From Heterobilharzia americana (taxonomy: Eukaryota; Platyhelminthes; Trematoda; Strigeidida; Schistosomatidae): 64,000 nt of DNA. The first letter of the stretch is position 1. Every line of letters begins with the position of its first letter. Both the position numbers and the translations under genes were made by a program. Location of the stretch: the NCBI GenBank assembly GCA_944470555.2, contig OX104134.1, positions 101,178,701 through 101,242,700 of the forward strand, written 5' to 3'. The notes beneath the pieces are model-generated. The model was not told the DNA's origin. It did not search any database and saw nothing but the letters and a program-made list of their open reading frames with translations. Positions 11,825 through 23,650 of this stretch are shown piece after piece.

Positions 11825-12939
11825 TATTAATAATAATAACTGAGTGACGTGAAGAAGGATTCAAAGGCATAGATGCCAAAGATTGATAGTGATATGAAAG
11901 AGGTTGAGTGGTGACAGAGTTGTGAGAGTGCGTGACACTTCTGGAATGCTAATACTGTGGAGTTCCTGTCCTTCTTGAGGTACCTGAAAAAGGAGATGGG
12001 TTGATAATGGTAGTGTGTGACCGCATAGTCCACAGGACATCTGTTTGTGGCTGGTTACATGCAGTACTCTTCGAATTTTGAAGTTTCAATCTGTTTGGTT
12101 TGAATCCATCTATGCACCTATACCACTGCCACTGGCAAGCCTTAGAGTAGGGGGGTCGACCTTTTCTAACCCCTCTTGGCATAGGTAAGGTAAGTAGGTA
12201 GATAGTTAAGGTAGTATCAGCATGGTACTGCTCGTCAGTCGGAAGAAACACCTTACGGCTATCACCATCCGGCTTGGAGGACGCCTTTATCTTCACATCC
12301 CTACAATAGCGTAGCAATCGGCTTCATAGCGGTAATTGCTTTTTCTCTGACCACTATTCAACGGACGTTTGTGATAATGTAGCACCTCAAGAGACCAGGT
12401 GTTTCATCAACTTGGTTTTGGGTTATTATGATATGCAAGTCCAACCACCATGTCGAGCTATCGATCATCGGTCAGGAAACGTGGTCTTGGCTGTAAAGGC
12501 AGCGGTCGTCGAACAACTGAAGCCTCATTTCCTCCACCCTTAATGGCCATGCTATACAATCATATGGAAGGAAAAATTAAACTGAAGCGCATACATTCGA
12601 TTCTCAAAAGGCAAAGGGATATTACTCCGGTGCTGTGAGTTGCGCAATTTTGCAAAAGCCATTCGAATCTTTTGGATCCGTTGAGAGGTCTTGTCGACCC
12701 CTGATCCACTAGGACCGATCTCAGTTCTCAAGAAAGTGAACTTGTCAACTCACTAAACCACTTTAGTTCCTGATGTTAGGTGAGGCGTCAATGTAGTCCA
12801 GTTTGCAGGAACCATTTAAATGTGTGTGTTGAGAAACACATCACTAGCATAGGATGCCTTTAATCAAGGTATGCCATAGGAACAAATAACAACTGATACC
12901 CGTTGTACAAGAGATGGCCATTGTACCCCTGTGGATAAT
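11825..12939. other. Unclassified; two short ORFs without recognised domains
   Basis: A 122-codon minus-strand frame at 11949-12317 contains 'MPRGVRKGRPPYSK' and ends inside a region that looks repeat-like. A 62-codon plus frame at 12450-12638 begins 'MSSYRSSVRKRG'. Neither has a domain or a partner copy in this window. They may be pieces of uncharacterised repeats. Confidence 0.3.
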
Positions 12940-13075
12940 GCTTTGGCATTTGAAGCTATGGATACTGGGTTCGAGTACTCTTGGGGACAACATCACTCAC
13001 TGGGGTGGAGGTATATTCAGCTGACGAGTCCTAAATGCGGCAAAGTGTGCGTTCTGGATCCCACTATTTAATCAT
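12940..13075 (+). repeat. SINE-like repeat with partly decayed hammerhead
   Basis: B box 'gggttcgagtac' and 'gacaacatcactcactgggg' are followed by an intact CTGACGA at 13021-13027 and gtcc. The returning strand of stem II is gcgg rather than ggac, and GAAA is CAAA. The stem I strand 'ctggatccc' remains. The broken stem II and the core change predict no activity. Confidence 0.7.
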
Positions 13076-13276
13076 CAAGATGAATATACTGCCATAAGAA
13101 CTTTTCACATCAATAGATACCACGTCTTAGTGACAATTTAAAGATAGCTAAACGAAAAAGATTGACCTTGTTTAGATGATACTTTGGATTTCTATCCTTC
13201 CGGAATTCAGGAAAGCAGAAAGACTTTTTATTGACTTAACCACTTGTATTTATCATTCAACCGGTGTCACATGAGT

Positions 13277-13440
13277 TGTACCTGTGGCTCACTAATCTAG
13301 GTAGTTGACTTCCAACCAGCAGACCACGATTTCGAATACCACTTCACCTACCGAGGATTTAGGCAGGCGGGTAGTATCATTAGCCGTCACACAATCTGTG
13401 TGGTCTATTGCCTACTGCGCGTGGTTACTGAGTGCATATC
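13277..13440 (+). repeat. tRNA-related SINE-like repeat, type G, copy 2
   Basis: This is the counterpart of 1047-1205: 'ctgtggctcactaatctagg' at the head, 'tcacctaccgagg' in the middle and 'agccgtcacacaatc' near the end. No hammerhead core was seen. Confidence 0.6.
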
Positions 13441-13932
13441 AACTTTGTTGTTGTGCCTACTGATAACATGCGTAAGTCAGCCAATAGGCACTGAAAGCTT
13501 TTGCAGAGTATTATTAGCAGCAGTGGCAATTTAACAATACTCTTCTAGACTCATATATTAGGTTATGAGGTAAATTCACTTCATGATATCTTTGATGCTG
13601 CTCAGAGTCACACAGGTAAATAATGATTTCTTTACTGTCACTCAACACTCAGATGAATGTAGCCTTGACCAAGACGATTTCAACTGAGAGACACAACCTT
13701 CAGCTGAATCCCTACTATACATTAGTATAAAAGAACCAAGTTTCACTATGCCCTGATTGATTCTCCTTGTCACTTCAGTCTCTAAGAGGTCATATCCCGT
13801 GTCTATTCTAGAATATTCTACTGGCTTGACATCTTCACATAAACTTCTAAATATAACGTACTACGAACTACTCACAAACCAGTATATGTGAATTTAAAAT
13901 CGTATATGCAATGTGAGTCGCTCAGCCGAGTA
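13441..13932. other. No gene recognised
   Basis: Neither strand contains a domain or repeat partner that I can identify. Confidence 0.5.
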
Positions 13933-13933
13933 G

Positions 13934-14010
<77 letters not shown>
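13933..14010 (+). repeat. AT dinucleotide microsatellite (about 78 bp)
   Basis: Alternating AT with one early interruption ('atacat'). It lies about 90 bases before the left edge of segmental copy 2. Such tracts can form cruciforms and are known breakage sites, so proximity to the duplication edge may matter. Confidence 0.95.
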
Positions 14011-14012
<2 letters not shown>

Positions 14013-14098
14013 AAAAAGCTTGTACGAATTTTCTTTATGAATAGATAGACTCCAAAATTTATGAACCATTTTGCAAATACCAGTACATCGTTCGTGTA

Positions 14099-15929
14099 TC
14101 AATCGACAGATAACAACCCTCCTCCAGGTTTCCGAACACAGACACTCACTGTCGTCTCACATTGACTGTATTTCCTGGCCTGAAGAGGGTGTTTTATCCT
14201 GTGGGTTGAGAGGTCTTATGGTAATGATCTCTGAGTGAAGAGGGGTTCCTGGTAAGTATGTCATTACATTGGACTCCCCATGGGCATGTTATAACTTATG
14301 ATGGGATGTCAGGTGATTTGTGTAGGTAGAGCAGTGTTCGTCAAGGATGTCCACTCTTTCCTTTTTGATTTATGTTGCAGACGTGATTATGGAGGTTTCG
14401 CCCTTGTCTTTGAACTTAAGATGAATTGGTATTTTTGTGGGTGTCTTCCTAGTGGACTTGAAGTACACAGGTGAAATAATACTGTTAAGTGAAGACGCAG
14501 TCTTCTGAGATGTGTTTCTGATCAGCCATATCCGAATTGTAAATCAAGAGATCCGTCAATCAGTCAGCGTCAACGTAGGACCTGACATCTCTGGGTTACC
14601 TCTTGTATAGCCGAACTTCTTATTAAAGAGGTAGTCAGATTAAATCATGGTGGAACCTCCCACAAAAGTGCACCGGTTGAATTTGGTACAATTTAGTAGC
14701 ATGCAAAGAACAAGTGGTCAGACTGGGTATTCGTCAATGATACTGATATATAAGGGACTTGAATGAGAGCCCCACTGCTCTGTTCATTGCATTATTCGTT
14801 TTTCGCCCAAAATATAAGGCAAACTGCACAAAACAGCCTTCACATATCGGCATACGAAAACCGTACATAGAAACTATTCACAAAGTAACATACTTCACCT
14901 CAGAGAAATGCTACAAGGTACAGACTAGAACATATTTGACAGCGATATTTCGAACAACACCAATGGTGGTGTGATATGATATTTCAAGTTTCACCTGGAT
15001 ATCTACTGACTTAGTGAAAAGCTACTTTTGCGCTTCGATCATATATCTTCTCAACTTAAGAGAAAAGGAAAGGCTACATAAAGTAAACGATGACACTAGT
15101 GCTCATCGACTGAACGTTTTAATTAGGTTAAGAACTAAATGTCTAGGTCTACTATATAAGCAGAAACTTTTGTCATGCAAAATCTCCTCCAGGATGTGGA
15201 AACTTCTTAAAGACCTCACTGGTGGTAAGCACCTCAGTAAAGAAGCACGTGTTGACGTCTGTACTTTGAACAAAGCGTTTATACATCATCCCACTTTCTT
15301 CACACATTTCCAATGAAGAATGTTGTCCGGAACTCACCGAAAAACATGTTTTCAAATCTCCAAACGCTTAACACAGTTTAGGTCCAGATGGTGTGTCAAG
15401 CTTCGTGTTCACGAAGTGTGCTGATATTTTATGCCATCCATCCATTAGCTAACATGTTTAACGGATCGTTTTCAGAAAACAAAATACCAGCTGCATGGAA
15501 AGATATCACGATAGTCCCCGTACGTAAGTCAGGGACTCCAGGTGCACTTCTGAAACTCTGTCCGATTTCAGTTACTTTTCCGTTGTTGAAAATGGTGGGG
15601 AAGCTAATACCTGTGCTCGAACCCTTAATGAAGGCTCTCGGAGATCCTAATCACTTTGCATACAAAAGTAAGATAATTACTCTGGATGCCAGCACTGTCT
15701 CATATCGCAGTATTGCCTGTAAACTCGACAGGAATCCCAGGTTTGTCAAGTGTCCCTTTCAAGACTATAATTCAGCATTTGGTTTGTCCCAAGACCACTT
15801 TTGCGGACCAAGGTGATGGGGACTCATACTGAGTCCTGGATAATCAGCTGGCTGCATTCCTATTTCCCTGTAAGGAAACAACATACCGTTCACAGATAGA
15901 AGCCCTCCACCTCGTTGCTCACTGGTGCT
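14099..15929 (+). repeat. Segmental copy 2 of palindrome-B unit
   Basis: This matches 29645-31475 in the right arm of palindrome B almost base for base and overlaps segmental copy 1 over 14099-14330. The predicted peptides at 15014-15316 and 15388-15816 are identical to those in both palindrome arms. At 15929 the match stops after 'ctcactggtg', where the arm continues through element A and this copy runs into other sequence. High identity of non-functional DNA means the copying was recent or the copies are homogenised. Confidence 0.9.
14335..14560 (+). pseudogene. RTE-like family 2 RT motif fragment
   Basis: The decayed RT motif B and C region reads 'STLSFLIYVADVIMEV' where functional family members have GCPLSPFLFNF-type sequence, then 'VDLKYTGEIILLSED' in place of the YADD box. 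Identical fragments are in palindrome B near 24090-24310 (minus) and 29875-30100 (plus). The aspartates of the YADD box are lost. Confidence 0.6.
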
Positions 15930-15960
15930 GATGTGCTTACGTGATATTAAATCTGCTGTC
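15014..15960 (+). pseudogene. Non-LTR element A RT, N-terminal half (CR1/Jockey-like)
   Basis: The frame at 15014-15316 covers the endonuclease-RT linker ('RMWKLLKDLTGGKHLS'). After a frame break near 15317, a piece near 15380 resembles 'GPDGVSSFVF', and the frame at 15388-15816 gives 'HPLANMFNGSFSENKIPAAW', 'PVRKSGTPGALLKLCPIS' and 'FQDYNSAFG', i.e. RT motifs 1, 2 and A with the catalytic D retained as DYNSAF. The copy breaks off near 15960, where an RTE-like fragment begins; its RT C-terminal half resumes at about 17440. Jockey, CR1 and L2-type clades cannot be separated by eye. Confidence 0.8.
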
Positions 15961-16089
15961 GAATCAGTAGTAACAATAATTGGTAACCTACATCTGGCGA
16001 ATATCAAACGTCATTGAATTTTTGCTATGTAAGTTGACCAAGAGTCTTCGCAGTGATCGTGAGAAGTGATGATTGGTGAGAGGGAGATG

Positions 16090-17440
16090 AGTGGAGAAGT
16101 CATCAGCGTTGGGTAACAGTCAGCAAGAAGAAGACGATGAAACAACCTCCGAAAAAGATGGCACACTGTTGACTTCTAGGTGCAGGCAGCTCGAATATTG
16201 AGAAGAACACTTTGCAGTGCTGTTCAGCTGCTCCACAGCAATGCTGACTTGCCCAATATCCAACCTGAACCTGAATGAGACATAGGTGTCGGTCCTCCAA
16301 CTTTCCTTGTAGTTGAGATGGCTGTATGGAACCTGAAACGATGGAAAGTAGCAGGACCTGACAGTTCGCCCACCCGAAGTTGTCAAAGATTGAGGTAGGA
16401 AATTGGTGATAAGAGTAACAGAGGTCCTACATAGTGTATGAGAATCAGAGGTAGTGGCGTCAGACTAGTGTACTTCACTGGTCATTCCGGTCTATAAGCA
16501 GCGAGATAAATCTTCTTGTGACAACCATAAGAGAATTCGTTTGACTAATATCGTGTCCAAAATTCTAGGATCCATAGTTATCTGACGCCTAATTGGAGCT
16601 GGAGAACAGCGAATTCGATAAAACCAGACAGGTTTCAGGCAAACCTGGATGAGGCTGCATCGAAAATATTTTCAGCCTCTGACAGGTACTAGAACACAGG
16701 CATTTGCCAACTTGCGTCATCTGTAGTGCCCACTGGAGATATATCTGAATATCTATCAAGGGACGAGTATACATCATTGCAGTCTGCTCTGTCTCGTACG
16801 ACTGTGAGTCATGGTAGTTGACAGTTGAAGACATGATATGGTTACAGGACTGTGACCAATGTTGTCTTCTTGAGATTGCTTGTGTTTAATGGAATAGCCG
16901 TGTGAGCAGGGAATACTGAGGTCAAGCGAAGGGTACTAGGCGTGTTTGTCAATGAGGTTGTGAACTTTTGTCGGCTAAGGTGGATTGGTCATATTTGCGC
17001 ATGCCGATCCACCCTCTACATAGAATGCTAGGGGAAGCTGAATTGGCTTGGACAAGGGTTCAGAGTGGCCAGATGAAGGCACAGCAGCAGTCTATGAAGT
17101 CTCTACGGTTTGTTTGAGCCTTGTGGAAGGATGTAGACTTTTTTGCTAGAGTCTTTGAGAGAAAAGAACCAGTGGTTGAGAACTGCTGATGACATGGCTG
17201 AAGAGCGGTCACAGGTGCGCAAATGTATTCACTCTTTGATATCTTTCAAAGCTTGAATATTCGCATGAACTGTTATTTTTAGTTTAGTTTTTTCTCTCAC
17301 CTAACGTTTTCTAATTTGATGTCAATGTTTTTCTATCCACCTGTTCTTTGTTTACAACTGTGAATTAAGGCCACTTGAGCCAATGCACGTGTGTGCGAAG
17401 TTCTACTTTGATTCTGTCTTTCTGTAGTCTTTTCTCTTTC
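16090..17440 (+). pseudogene. RTE-like family 2 fragment inserted in element A
   Basis: It begins with the linker ('RCRQLEYWEEHFAVLFS', 'VGPPTFLVVEMAVWNLKRW') leading to 'AGPDSSPPEVVKD', then motif 1-type sequence around 16470-16560 ('NIVSKIL'-like), then jumps to the thumb and C-terminus ('EVKRRVLGVFV', 'LRWIGHICACRS', 'TADDMAEERSQVRKCIHS'). The palm with the YADD box is deleted. A pyrimidine-rich 3' tail runs to about 17440, where element A resumes. The sandwich arrangement indicates insertion into element A, although exact junction duplications were not found. Confidence 0.8.
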
Positions 17441-18480
17441 TGTATGACTTACCGTCTTCATTAATAATCAATTTTGTCGAATGCGCTGAAGATCTAACAG
17501 TTCCCGAATGCTTTCCTCCTTAAAGAGATTGCTGCCAACTGTACGATTCCCCATCTTCTATTGGACGATGGTCCTGCGTGAATGGTCTTGCGCTTAATTC
17601 CTCAAAATGTTAGACTACAAAAATTTAGTTGCAGACGTGAAGGTAACCTATGTAAACTGCTTAGTCCTTATGATTCTTGTTCTGTTGAAAGTTGTGCATT
17701 AGAGAATGTGACAACTGTGATTTATCTGGGTGTGTTTTTCTTCTGACCTATCCTGGTCCTCTCATATCTTACTGATTTCAAAGGAGTCTTCCGCCTAACC
17801 TACGATATTAGTTAGGTGGGAGTACCTGGTATAACTCAGTCTCTTCTCTTGTGTTTTATAAAACTCTGCATCTTGCTTATTCTCCCCTTTGCTGAGTTTC
17901 AGAAAAAAGACTATGCTGTATTGCGTAGAACTTTGAAGATTGTCAGCAGAACCTTCTAGTTAAAACAGTTGTGGACAAACATATTAATTCATGTAAACAT
18001 TTGTCAGGAGTTATTTCATCAGATGACCAGTAAGTATCCTATTCACTCAAAGCTTTTTGTATGTCAGTCGTCAGGAAAGACTATGAGCAAGTATATGCAC
18101 GCCCTACTAAATATAAAAACTCAACAATACCGTATTTAGCTCGTCTCCTGTGCGATGAAGAAAGTGTTAGAAATGAACCAACTAATCAACCTTTATCTTT
18201 AAAAGTAAACTAATTAAAGATTAAACAGGTTACTATTATTTATTTATTATGAATCTAATTGCTAATGCTACTATTTACCTAAGTTATCTCTGGATTTTCA
18301 AGAAATTTGAAGATGGAGTAAATATTCTTCTACATGTTATTTCTTCTTAATTCATTTCATTATGTATACGCATAAAACTGCTTCAGTCCAATTGATCCTA
18401 TATGACATGCTGAAAATTCTGTAGAGAAGTTCCGAGATATCTTTCCGATTAAATTTATTATTATTATCATTATTATTTGA
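17440..18480 (+). pseudogene. Element A RT, C-terminal half and 3' end
   Basis: 'NFVECAEDLTVP' near 17470 stands where FVKYADDLTV-type sequence is expected, so the YADD box has become CAED. 'ENVTTVIYLGVFF' and a segment around 18080-18180 with 'SKYMHALLNIKT' and 'LVSCAMKKVLE' complete the RT C-terminus. A 3' untranslated region ends in an ATT-rich tail at about 18456-18480. The homologous sequence elsewhere is split between 33445-33890 and 38640-38866 by a composite insertion, which makes this copy the reference for that empty site. Confidence 0.75.
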
Positions 18481-19390
18481 CCACAAAAACTGGGCTGAAT
18501 AGTCGTCTTTTCTTTAAAGTTGGACATCAGTTAAGCTAAATTTCAAGCTTGACTCTTCTTCTAGAGTGAATTCGATAGAGGAATGAATGCTATAAAAGGT
18601 TTGAAGCAGGTTTTTTCGAGATTCGTGTTCTCGTCACAAGTAATAAAGGTATCAGTCTGTATACCTCTTGTAGAAATGAAGCTTTCTGAATATTTTCGAT
18701 GACATTATGTGTTCCAGGTTTTCATTGAAGCAGTCATCTAGAAAAGATCCTAGAGACGATCTGATCCTCATACAGTTTATCTGTTTGCATACTTCGTTGT
18801 TGAGTCTGAAGAGCACGTTGAAACTACATCTGAGAAATAGTTCGTCTAACTAGTGATTCGGGATACTCATGTTTGATTTATTAGACTAAATAAAGCTACA
18901 CATAAAACAAATGATTTCCGTTAGTGGGACATTTGTAAATCGGGAGATGAAATCCAGAGAAATCACCCTTTCCTGATAGGCTGACATTTTTGATTAGATC
19001 AACAAAGTGGTATATCTCACTTAGGTTATGTTTCAAAATTTCATTGTTCACTGGATCTAGTATCCTGACGAGCCATTTGGCGATTGAATGATAAGGAGAA
19101 TTGGTTATGCCTAGTATTAGACGAAGGGGGATACCTCCTTTGTGCACCATACAGTCAAAGGATCTAGGAACCTGATAGACAGGGTTGTTTGTAGAGTTCA
19201 CTGTTAGTCAGTCCTTCATTTTTCAATTTCGTGAATAAATGACGCTCTATTTTATCGGTAGGATCTTTCCGAACTGCCTGTTTTGAAAACTTGTTTTCAT
19301 CTGATAGAATAAATGAAACCTTATCTATATCATCCGATTTGTTCACAAGCACTATTTCACCATCTTTTTCAGGACGTATCATGAATAAGT
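18481..19390 (-). pseudogene. Penelope-like element RT fragment
   Basis: Read on the minus strand from 19390 down, it gives 'MIRPEKDGEIVLVNKSDD' (the N-terminal RPDKG-type motif of PLEs), 'IERHLFTKLKNEGL', 'VPRSFDCMVHKGGIPLRLI', 'SPYHSIAKWLVRILDPV', then frame-shifted 'LDFISRFTNVPLTEII' (motif A), 'LNNEVCKQINCM' and 'SFLDDCFNENLEH' (motif B region), 'FYKRYTD' followed by a stop where YVDD is expected, and 'SIHSSIEFTLEEES'. PLE RTs are telomerase-related and usually fused to a GIY-YIG nuclease, absent here. At least three frame changes and several stops make it dead. It abuts the 3' end of element A. Confidence 0.85.
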
Positions 19391-19849
19391 CTCCTTATTT
19401 AAAGATTATAATTTAATTTCGGTTCATTGATTAGTTGTATCGCACAAAAAAAGTAATACTCAGTGAGCATTCAGTTAAGTATTTTTTGGCCATCAATAAA
19501 AATTCGTCTCACACTTTAAGATTCTTCAGTGATCAGTGCAGATTGTGGCTATGCAGGTGTCCCTGCTAGAACATTCTTTTTACGCTAAACTAAAAAAGAA
19601 ATTGCTTATTGGATTAAGAGTAGTGCTGATAGTCATTATGCATTATTCTGAGCCAAGTGGTACTATATAATTGGTTGGACCAATCGAATTCACACAAGGT
19701 AACATTTTCAAACAGAAGATATCTGGCGACAGATAGACACTGTAAACGTACAACTTATTGTTATTGTGTGGTGATCCAAGTTGCCACACTTCATATAAGA
19801 AATAAAGATGAAAGATAGAGATAGAAAGTCGTCAAAAGAAATAAAAGAT
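19391..19849. other. No gene recognised
   Basis: AT-rich DNA between the PLE fragment and an RTE-like fragment; nothing was identified on either strand. Confidence 0.5.
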
Positions 19850-20345
19850 GCAATACGGTATGACGGTTAAGATAATGTGTGGATGTATCCATCTCATTCC
19901 TATCAATCATTCGGCGTATCACAGAATCTGCATCGAGAGGTTTATGTTATCATAAAAAACTCAGCGAACGTATCTACATTTATCTAGACGACTCAGACCC
20001 ACAATCAAAGAATTTTGAGACTCATGCCATGTTTTGGACTGGCCACATCTAACCACTACCCAGCCTGAATCTTCATACGCCGAAATCCAGCGACAACGTA
20101 GACGGTAAATACACCCGTGTAATGCATGCAATAGGCGTAACGGCTTCATCCACCGACAATCTCCTCATAATGTCCAGAAGGCTCTTAATATTTTCAGAGC
20201 CTTCACCCACCAGGACTATGTTGTCTCCTTACTTCAAGTCCACTTATAATAAGATCAATAGAAATAAAGTCAAACGATTAAAGGACGACATCGATAATCA
20301 CGTCTGCAACATAAATCAAAAAGGAAAGAGTGGACATCCTTGACG
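19850..20345 (-). pseudogene. RTE-like family 2 RT fragment
   Basis: On the minus strand the order is 'GCPLFPFLIYVADVII' (motif B), 'GDNIVLVGEGSENIKSLL' (YADD box altered to GDN), and after a short gap the C-terminal 'GWVVVRCGQSKTWHESQN' and 'IVGLSRL', matching family 2's GGQTKTWH block. The thumb is deleted. The upstream end (20293 onward) is nearly identical to 24261 onward, while the remainder is diverged, so the fragment is a chimera of a young and an old copy. Confidence 0.8.
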
Positions 20346-20641
20346 AACACTGCTCTACCTACACAAATCACCTGACATCCCATCATAAGTTATAACATGC
20401 CCATGGGGAGTCCAATGTAATGACATACTTACCAGGAACCCCTCTTCACTCAGAGATCATTACCATAAGACCTCTCAACCCACAGGATAAAAACACTCTC
20501 TTCAGGCCAGGAAATACAGTCAATGTGAGACGACAGGGAGTGTCTGTGTTCGGAAACCTGGAGGAGGGTTGTTATCTGTCGTTTGATATACCAACTACCG
20601 AGTGTGAAACCGCGCCCGCTTTCTCAGGTTTGCTTTTTCCC
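20293..20641 (+). repeat. Direct-repeat fragment of 24261-24602
   Basis: About 349 bases match the left arm of palindrome B at 24261-24602 with only a few differences (for example an extra A in the 'gataaaaacac' run). It is the third partial copy of this unit outside the arms, after those at 1 and 14099. Confidence 0.85.
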
Positions 20642-20748
20642 ATCACAGAAGCACTGACTTGACTAAATTAGCGCTGAAAATCCGGACCTTGTTCACGCTC
20701 TATGCCAAGTGCTTTTTTTCGATCCTGGCTTTGACATCCTCATCTGTG
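20642..20748 (-). repeat. Short RTE fragment duplicated from 21239-21345
   Basis: 'cagaagcactgacttgac' to 'catcctcatctgtg' repeats the RTE sequence at 21239-21345 with three or four differences. It is directly joined at 20749 to the outer edge of palindrome B, so two duplicated pieces are fused here. Confidence 0.8.
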
Positions 20749-20791
20749 CGACGAAAATCACACTGGAGTAAATCACACTTGTAACATTCTC

Positions 20792-22423
20792 ATTATTATT
20801 ATTATTCCTTTAGGTTCCTAGTAAAACATAGGGCTTCAGTGGCACATCTCCATTTCACGCTGTTTTCTGCAGTCTTTTTAACTTGGCTCCACGACTGCCC
20901 ACAAGCTTTCATTTCTTCCTCACATCATCTCCTCCATGTCATCCTCCGCTCATACGCTCAACTCGTCGTTTCCCATGCGCGTTCCACTCTAGGGCCTGGC
21001 ACGTGATGTTCCCAAATGGTCTTTTCGGTGTATGCCCAATCCATCTCCACTTTTTTCTATATATTTGTTGTGCGATGGGTTCTTGGTTAGTTCGTTGTCA
21101 ACCAGAGTTCCTTGTTGCTTATTCTTATTATTCTGGTCATCTGATCTTCAGTATCGAATAAGCGTAGGTGGTAGCTGCTATTGAGTGTCTGTAGTTTGTT
21201 AGAAATGCTTTGGGTAACTCGCCAAGTCTTTCAACCACCACAGAAGCACTGACTTGACTGAATTAGCGCTGAAAATCCGGACCTTGTTCACGCTCTATGC
21301 CGAGTGCTTTTTTTTCGATCCTGGCTTTGACATCCTCATCTGTGCCACCTGTAATTGAAACGATGCTGCCTCGGTGGTAGGTGAAGGAGACAACTTTCTT
21401 TAGATTTCTCCCGTTGATGGTGATTAGTGCTTGTTGTTGTTGGTTGGGTATCTTCATAACCTCTATCATCTCTACGTTCAACTGGAGTCCCGTCTTCGCC
21501 GCCTCTTCTGTCAACTTGTCAGCGTTCGCCGGTAGATCTTCGAGTTTGTAAGACATTAGACAATCCATCGTCGCGAAATCCAAATCTTCTAGGGTCTTTT
21601 TATCGGTCCAGTGTATGCCCCTCTTCTCGCTCGTCACAGTTTGCCGCATGATCCAATCCAGTCGACCACAATCATCATCATCGGTGATAGTAGGCGGGAA
21701 CCTTGTCTTACTCCAGTCCCGTCTTCACTTCAAAGGCGTCACTGAGATTTCCGTTGTGAATCGCTTAGCATGTAGCATTCTCATACAGCATTTAGCTGTT
21801 GAATTAGGTTGATAAAGGTTTTTGGCACTAAAACCGTAGTGTTGAAGCAGCTGCGATCGAAGGCTTTTTCAAAATTGATGAGTTTAAGTTGACTACTATT
21901 CTATGCTCTGTTCTTTGATGATGTGTAGTGTAGCGTTGCATTTGATCCGCACATGATTTGTTCTTCCTGAAGCCAGCATGCTCCGGTCGTAATTTTGAAT
22001 CCAGAGCATATTTTAGTCTCCAGGATAATGCGGCTTAATATTTTGCTTGGGGTGGACAGAAACAGGAGCGTAATATTCTGCGCCAGTTCTTACAAAGACT
22101 AAGGTCGCCCTTCTTTGGGAGTTTGGCAATGTAGCTCTTCTTCCAATGGGAAGGTACCTTTCCTTTCTTCCTTCCAAACCTTCTGCAATAATCGCGTGAG
22201 CATGTCCACTGTTGTCTATGCGTCTGTTTTCAGTGCTTCTGGATGGATCCGTCTGGTCCTGCTTCTTTCCCAGCTTTCAGCAACTTTATGGCGTTCATAA
22301 CTTCACTTCTGCTTTTGTCTGAGGGTTCGTGTTCACTGATAGTTATGTGGCTCCTGGTGGTATTTCTCAACGAATTGCACGTGATGGTGGTGGTTGATTC
22401 AAGAGTTTTTGAAGTGGTTAGCC
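20792..22423 (-). mobile_element. 5'-truncated RTE insertion (left-arm copy)
   Basis: Mirror image of 31774-33405. The ATT run near 20792-20806 is the reverse complement of the 3' tail. The 13-bp sequence gagaatgttacaa flanks it (on the minus strand) at 22424-22436 and 20779-20791. Coding remnants include the frame at 21263-21649, with 'VNGRN'-type 'TINGRNLKKVVSFTY'. See the right-arm entry for the reading. Confidence 0.9.
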
Positions 22424-22436
22424 ATTGTAACATTCT

Positions 22437-23650
22437 CTAGTGCACAACTATCATGAGAACTAAGGAGCCTACATAGTTTACTTTCACCTCCGAAATTAAA
22501 TTTAATTGTCTGAAATGTTAAAGAATTAAGCACAAGATCATTGTCTCAGCATTATCTTCCGATAGAATGTGGGAAGTAGTTTAGTTGACAGCAATCTGTT
22601 AGGAGGAGATAGGGATGCGAACTCTCAAGATATTAGAATATTTCATAAAATTGACATTAACTGAAGACAATACGTCTCGCAGAAGGGAAGAAAAAACCGG
22701 GTAAAACGAAGGCTCCTTCACAAACACCAGTGAGTAACGAGGTGGAGGGCTTCTATCTGTGAACGGTATGTTGTTTCCTTACAGGGAAATAGGAATGCAG
22801 CCAGCTGATTATCCAGGACTCAGTATGAGTCCCCATCACCTTGGTCCGCAAAAGTGGTCTTGGGACAAACCAAATGCTGAATTATAGTCTTGAAAGGGAC
22901 ACTTGACAAACCTGGGATTCCTGTCGAGTTTACAGGCAATACTGCGATATGAGACAGTGCTGGCATCCAGAGTAATTATCTTACTTTTGTATGCAAAGTG
23001 ATTAGGATCTCCGAGAGCCTTCATTAAGGGTTCGAGCACAGGTATTAGCTTCCCCACCATTTTCAACAACGGAAAAGTAACTGAAATCGGACAGAGTTTC
23101 AGAAGTGCACCTGGAGTCCCTGACTTACGTACGGGGACTATCGTGATATCTTTCCATGCAGCTGGTATTTTGTTTTCTGAAAACGATCCGTTAAACATGT
23201 TAGCTAATGGATGGATGGCATAAAATATCAGCACACTTCGTGAACACGAAGCTTGACACACCATCTGGACCTAAACTGTGTTAAGCGTTTGGAGATTTGA
23301 AAACATGTTTTTCGGTGAGTTCCGGACAACATTCTTCATTGGAAATGTGTGAAGAAAGTGGGATGATGTATAAACGCTTTGTTCAAAGTACAGACGTCAA
23401 CACGTGCTTCTTTACTGAGGTGCTTACCACCAGTGAGGTCTTTAAGAAGTTTCCACATCCTGGAGGAGATTTTGCATGACAAAAGTTTCTGCTTATATAG
23501 TAGACCTAGACATTTAGTTCTTAACCTAATTAAAACGTTCAGTCGATGAGCACTAGTGTCATCGTTTACTTTATGTAGCCTTTCCTTTTCTCTTAAGTTG
23601 AGAAGATATATGATCGAAGCGCAAAAGTAGCTTTTCACTAAGTCAGTAGA
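22437..23650 (-). pseudogene. Element A RT pseudogene (left-arm copy)
   Basis: The frames at 23336-23638 and 22836-23264 encode the same peptides as 15014-15316 and 15388-15816, including 'FNGSFSENKIPAAW' and 'FQDYNSAFG'. The continuation toward 22437 decays and is interrupted by the RTE insertion. Confidence 0.85.

Noticed and set aside
11949..12317. 122-codon minus-strand ORF considered as a host gene
   Set aside because: No recognisable domain, no splice context and repeat-like surroundings; kept only as unclassified.
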